From positions 15,247,490 through 15,311,489 of the forward strand of contig JAQFVV010012400.1 in assembly GCA_028023455.1 (NCBI GenBank): 64,000 nt of DNA. Reading direction: 5' to 3'. Below, piece by piece: positions 60,143 to 64,000 of the stretch; within the stretch, counting starts at the first letter, position 1; each line of letters opens with the position of its first letter. This DNA comes from Epiperipatus broadwayi (Eukaryota > Onychophora > Udeonychophora > Euonychophora > Peripatidae). Below the pieces are notes generated by a model, which worked only from the letters and a program-made list of their open reading frames with translations, had not been told where the DNA came from and ran no database searches. Both the position numbers and the translations under genes were made by a program.

Positions 60143-62377
60143 TAGGGGTGGGCAAATATCAGCCCATGGACCACATACACCCTGGTAAGTCTTTGTGGCC
60201 TGCCAAGCCAGTCAGAAAAATCTGCCTTGAACTGAAATCCCCTTCCCGTGTGTGACGGAAAATTCATCTTAGTATTTTCCCCTAGGATGGCTATGTCAAT
60301 ATGCATGCACAGTGTAGCAATGATGTGCAGTGTTTTTCCGGTTGATCTGGTTAATGTCAATTTTGTCTTTGCAACAAGTAAATAAATAAATTTCCAACCA
60401 TAGTGAAACCATGAACCCTCCAAAAAAAAAACATAAAATCAGTGATGAATGTCATATGTTTAATGAAGAATGGACAAACAAATATTTCTTTGGTAATACA
60501 GAGGATAAAGCAATGTGTTTATTGTGTCATGAAACAATAGCCATATTTAAGGAGTATAATCTGAAACGACACTACAAAAACAAAACATAGCAAATTTGGC
60601 TGCAAATTTCCAAGGAAGAATGCAAAATAAAAGTTGTGGAGTGTGTGAAAAGGCTGAAGAAGCAACAAACATTATTTACAAAGCAATCAACACTTCAAAA
60701 TAGTGCTACAGAAGCAAGTTTTATGGTAGCCTACAGCCTTGCTAAATGCAACAAGCCTTTTTCGGATGGCAAATTTATTAAGCAGTGTATGGTACAGTGT
60801 ACAAGTCTATTTATGTCCTGATGTGGGAAGAAAATTTGAAAGCACTTCATTGTCAAGAAGGGCTATAGTGCAGCGCATTGACTCAATTAGTGACAAACTC
60901 ACATAACAGCTGAAGACTGTAAGCAAAGATAATGAAGACCCTGCACAATTACTCTTTATCTGTGGAATTAATGAAAATTTCATCATAGCAGAGGAATTAC
61001 TTGGCCTAGAATCAATGAAAGATAGAACCACTGGTCAGGAATTGCTTAAGTGTGCTGTGAATGTGTGGAGAAAAGTGGCTTATCCTGGAACAAAATGGCA
61101 ATCATTACAACAGATGGAGCCAGTTGTTTCAGTGGAAAAAATGTAGGTATGGTTAAGCCTTTAAAAAACAAGTTACAATCACAAGACACATTGACAATAT
61201 CTTGTCTTTTTATTGTATTTTGCATCAGGAGAACCTTTGTAAAGCTGCACTAAACTTAAAGCATGTGGTAGATTCTATTGTTACTTTACTGAATACAATC
61301 AGAACAAGGGCACTCCACCATCGACAGTTCAAATCTTTTCTTGAGGATGTAGAGGCAGAATATGTAAGATGTAATTTACCACAACAGTATGAGATGGTTG
61401 AGCCTGGGCAAAATGATAAAAAGAGTCCGGGCATTGCAGAATGAAATCTTATTTCTGGACATGAAGGAGATATCTCTATGATTTCATTACAAAAATAGGA
61501 TGTGAGGAGTGGCGGTATAAGATGTTTGCAGCTGATGTATTTGAGAAATTGAATGAACTGAATGTGACATTGGAGAGAAAAGGGTTGTTGGCACATGAAA
61601 TGTGGAAGCATGTAAAATCATTCAAAGCAAAAACAAGTCTATTTGCAAGGCAAGCAGGTGAAGGCAATTTTTGTCATTTCCCTTTATTAGGAAAATAGAA
61701 AGTGCCTGAAAGTGTTTCTGCTAAGATTAGGGATCATCTGCAGAGTTTGGAGGACAAGACTACAAGATTTCAGGACTTTAAGAAAATTGAACCTAAATTC
61801 AATTTGCTTTCTTATGCCATCACTGCTGATATTGACACAGCACCTGAGAAGCTGCAATTTGAACTTATTGACAAGCAGTCAGATCACATTGTGAAAAAAA
61901 TATTTAATGCTGTGATATTAGTTGACTTTTACAAATCTTTGACTGCTGAAAAATTTCTATGTATTTTCTGGGGAAATGTTCTCTATATTTGGGACTACAT
62001 ATATTTATGAGCAAAGTTTTTTATGCTTTAAGATCAATAAGAGTAAATATAGATGCTCTTTGACAGACATTAACTGGCAGGTTGTGATGAGAATCTCAAC
62101 AAGCAATCTCATTCCTGATTTCAAAAAATAATGTAGAAAAGTGTGATAGGGTACATTTGTCTCATTAAACTGATTCTATAATTAAATGTGCTTGCAGCTA
62201 TAGATGAAATGAAATTAGCACAATAAATAAATTGAATAAAATTGCCATTATTTTATTTTATTTATATTTACTGATTTTTTATGGTATAATTTATACCTTT
62301 TCTGAAACGCAAAGTTAATTAATGAATGTAATCATTTTAAAAGGTGTGGCCCTCTGCAAACCTCCACTTCCACACAT
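60143..62377 (+). mobile_element. hAT DNA transposon inserted in the Gypsy element
   Basis: The left end TAGGGGTGGGCAAATATCAG, with CCATGGACCACATA just inside, has the form of hAT termini. The right end, AAGGTGTGGCCCTCTGCAAA followed by CCTCCACTTCCACA (62341-62374), is a degraded inverted counterpart (GTGGnCC...GCAAA...CCTCCAC). Between them lies a transposase pseudogene in the same orientation. No matching 8-bp target duplication is visible, which fits the loss of neighbouring Gypsy sequence after or during insertion. The right border is approximate. Confidence 0.7.
60414..62130 (+). pseudogene. hAT transposase pseudogene (GTF2IRD2/ZBED-like group)
   Basis: hAT transposases cut and paste DNA; this copy is broken. 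Plus-strand pieces follow the family order. FNEEWTNKYFF, then CLLCHE and LKRHYKNK, form the N-terminal BED-type zinc finger (about 60455-60590). ASFMVAYSLAKCNKPFSDGK is at about 60714-60773, and RAIVQRIDSISDKL at about 60857-60898. GLESMKDRTTGQEL is at about 61007-61045. SGLSWNKMAIITTDGA, with the second catalytic Asp, starts near 61074. RALHHRQFKSFLEDVEAEY is at about 61303-61360. The C-terminal dimerisation region reads YEQSFLCFKINKSKYRCSLT (about 62006-62065). Several frameshifts and stops occur. The segment expected between QLK and AQL, which carries the first catalytic Asp (the 'DES.D' region), is missing by an internal deletion near 60930. The C-terminal RW region is also damaged. Confidence 0.85.
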
Positions 62378-62880
62378 TTTCAAAATTGAACATTGGGTTT
62401 TGTTTTTATAACTATAGGCATGGCTCAATCTGATGTTTCTGCTGGTGTCAATAAGTTCTTACTGACCAATCCCTGAATTTCCTCAACTTTTGTTTCCTGC
62501 ATAAATGGGATTTTTGACAGTTTACATACAACCAAACATGCATTTTCAACTAACTTAATCTCTACAAAACCTGTTGATATTATACCCAATTTTATCACTG
62601 AATAAAGCTGGATATTTATTTTTAATTTCTTGTTTGAGTGAACATTTTTTTAAATTTTACTAACTTTGATTCATATCATGTAGAACCATTCTTTTCCTAT
62701 AATAGAATCAATTTTCCCCTTTAGTATATACAGCAATAATTTAATTATTTTCTCACAGTATCTAATTGGCACTTTTACCAGCTTCGGTAATTTTAGTGCA
62801 TTTGTGCTCTCATATTGAGTCTTAACATCTGTTTTTTTTTCTATTTTAATGCTAGCATCAGCAACTGATAAGTGCACTCC
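62378..62880 (-). pseudogene. Gypsy protease end and first part of reverse transcriptase
   Basis: On the minus strand a 68-codon frame (62877-62671) ends SIIGKEWFYMI, like the 'LLGRDWL' end of a retropepsin. After a frameshift comes LKQEIKNKYPALFSDKIG (about 62636-62583), the linker and start of RT. A further frameshift leads to EEIQGLVSKNLLTPAETSD, a stop, and MPIVI (about 62480-62412), which is the first conserved RT block ('GVL.P...SDWATPIV'). The coding similarity stops there, a few tens of bases before the hAT right end. The RT active site (YxDD) and RNase H are absent from the window. Confidence 0.75.
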
Positions 62881-62889
62881 AATCTATCT

Positions 62890-63870
62890 CAAACATTATC
62901 CCTGAGCCCTATCTATCTCTATTATAATTTCTTTTCCACAAAATTTGCAATTTCATCATGAACTGCTGTGATCCCTCAATTTCCATGTTTTTTACAATGT
63001 GACTATTAAAGGATTTACCTCCCCTATTTTTTTGCACCTGAGACTTCCCTTGGCTCTTCCCATTCCCAAATTTTCTACATATACATGCTAAATGCTCCTT
63101 ACTTCCATATTTAAAACATGTTTCCTGCTTCCACTTATAACCTTTTGTTCTATGACATACTTTTTCATAGCAGAAGCATGTAACTTTATTTTCCTTTTTA
63201 TATTCAGATTTTCATGAATTAATACATTGTTTAGCAATCTTAAAAACTTGTGCATTAATATTATCTTCAGGTTTAGATTTAAAAGCATGAGTATGTTTAA
63301 AATTAGCTCATAAGCTATTCATTTCTTTATAGCAATTTCATATGTTAGATCTCAATCTCTGTTAGCAGGTGTTGTCTGAGCCTGTCAGACATGCCACAGA
63401 GTAATTGATCCATAAGTATTTCCTCAATAAACTCCATACCCACAATCCCTCACTAACTGATTCAGGTCTGAATTATACTCTATTGTTTAACCCTTAAACT
63501 GCTTTCTATTTCTTAAATGTAAACCACCCTGTAAGGCAGGATGGATGAGGCTAAAATATTTAATTTTTTTACTAATCCCTCATATGGTACATTATCAGTT
63601 ATATAAAGATCATAAAACTTATTAAATATCCCAATAATGTTTTTTACCAAAAAAAACATAAGAGTGCTGTGACTTTTCTCTTATTGTCCTCTTTTCCATT
63701 TAATGTGAAAATTTTCATCTTGGGTTAACTACAATGGCCATTTAGAGGCATTGCCCACATCAAACTTGGAAGTGCCTGAATGATGACATTTTTAATCATT
63801 CAAAACTAATTTGAACTTTCAAACTGCTAATTATCACTGATAACTAGGTTTGAACTACATGATTGTACCA
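62890..63870 (-). pseudogene. Gypsy gag with zinc knuckles, decayed
   Basis: Minus-strand pieces match the gag of K02A2.6-like Gypsy elements. DLYITDNVPYEGLVKKLN (about 63625-63565) lies before YNSDLNQLVRDCGYG (about 63476-63434) and LMDQLLCGMSDRLRQHLL (about 63418-63365), the conserved 'L.R.LA..C.FG....LRDQFVCGL' block. Next is a Cys/His region, CFCYEKVCHRTKGYKWKQET and CFKYGSKEHLACICRK (about 63170-63070), a degraded nucleocapsid zinc-knuckle pair. It would coat the RNA and form particles in an intact element. Frameshifts and stops are frequent. About 63870-63720 is the untranslated leader after the 5' LTR. Confidence 0.75.
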
Positions 63871-63875
63871 AGTTT

Positions 63876-64000
63876 TGCTATGTCTTAGTTCAATAATCCC
63901 CAGAGTAAGAATAACAAATTTAGTACAGAATATTACATTCTTTAGGATACAAAAAATAAAAACAGTGACTTAGACTTCAATTTATGCAATTTAATACACA
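63876..64000 (-). repeat. 5' LTR of the Gypsy element, cut by the window end
   Basis: The first 125 bases on the plus strand align with the start of the 3' LTR at 58548. Only the 3' end of this LTR (minus-strand sense) is inside the window. The sequence right after it (minus strand) is AAACTTGGTACAATC. TGG at 63870-63868 could start a primer-binding site, but I cannot assign the tRNA. Confidence 0.78.

Larger units (their letters stand above)
58548..64000 (-). mobile_element. Gypsy-type LTR retrotransposon, truncated by the window and internally deleted
   Basis: On the minus strand, from the right: part of the 5' LTR (64000-63876), gag with zinc knuckles, protease, the first part of RT, then a break, the second half of integrase and the 3' LTR. 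The order gag-PR-RT-(RH)-IN is that of Gypsy/Metaviridae-like elements, and the gag and integrase resemble the widespread K02A2.6-like group. Most of RT, all of RNase H and the integrase N-terminus are missing, and a hAT element in the opposite orientation (about 60143-62377) occupies the gap. Every frame is broken and the LTRs have diverged, so it is an old, dead copy. Confidence 0.85.

Noticed and set aside
60133-60423. 96-codon minus-strand frame next to the integrase
   Set aside because: It reads through the antisense of the hAT terminus and leader (CCACATACACCC, TTTGCCCACCCC). It shows no integrase or other domain, so it is chance.
61225-61611. 128-codon minus-strand frame in the hAT region
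   Set aside because: The plus strand of the same DNA reads as hAT transposase motifs (HHRQFKSFLEDVEAEY), so the minus frame is a shadow.

Overview
The window looks like non-coding DNA from an invertebrate animal genome. It is roughly three quarters A+T by eye, full of homopolymers and TA runs, and has no bacterial-type gene packing. I found no convincing host protein-coding gene, rRNA or functional tRNA. All recognisable coding sequence belongs to transposable elements. The mix (RTE-type LINE, LINE with a PHD finger and esterase, Gypsy LTR element, hAT, Merlin, tRNA-derived SINEs, fold-back repeats) fits a metazoan. The SINE resembles sequences I associate with cephalopod molluscs, but that taxonomic guess is weak and rests on memory, not on a search.

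Layout. 1-13.7 kb: AT-rich DNA with tRNA-Val-like SINE copies (about 412, 6431 and 7283), two decayed LINE reverse-transcriptase scraps (about 4960 and 8822), a 399-bp fold-back element (9146-9544) and a small palindromic element (11357-11524). 13.9-14.5 kb: a decayed Merlin/IS1595-like transposase on the minus strand. 17.2 kb: one monomer of a repeat that recurs at 47 kb. 26.2-29.5 kb: a full-length RTE-type LINE with an intact 985-codon ORF and flanking target-site duplications, the only undamaged protein gene in the window. 31.2-32.0 kb: a non-autonomous hAT element with a perfect 8-bp target duplication and internal tandem repeats, followed by two more palindromic elements (32.2-32.4 and 33.9-34.2 kb). 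36-41 kb: an old minus-strand LINE (PHD finger, SGNH esterase, endonuclease, RT, Cys/His tail) split by a 555-bp plus-strand retroposon that begins with a 51-base G run. 46.9-47.8 kb: two related fold-back repeats side by side, the second with almost identical 162-nt arms. 48.6-49.5 kb: a probable old hAT-type non-autonomous element. 51.5-54.6 kb: a patchy GC-richer zone that I cannot identify. 55.4 kb: the best-preserved SINE copy. 58.5-64 kb: an old Gypsy-type LTR retrotransposon on the minus strand, running off the window, with a plus-strand hAT transposase pseudogene sitting where most of its RT, RNase H and the start of its integrase should be.

How the parts relate. No pathway or operon is present. 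Nesting gives a history: the PHD/esterase LINE predates the G-run retroposon inside it, and the Gypsy element (its LTRs differ by about 15 percent over the part I can compare) predates or was disrupted together with the hAT insertion. The RTE copy looks youngest, since its frame is open and its target duplication differs by only one base. SINEs depend on a partner LINE for mobility, but the sequence does not show which one.
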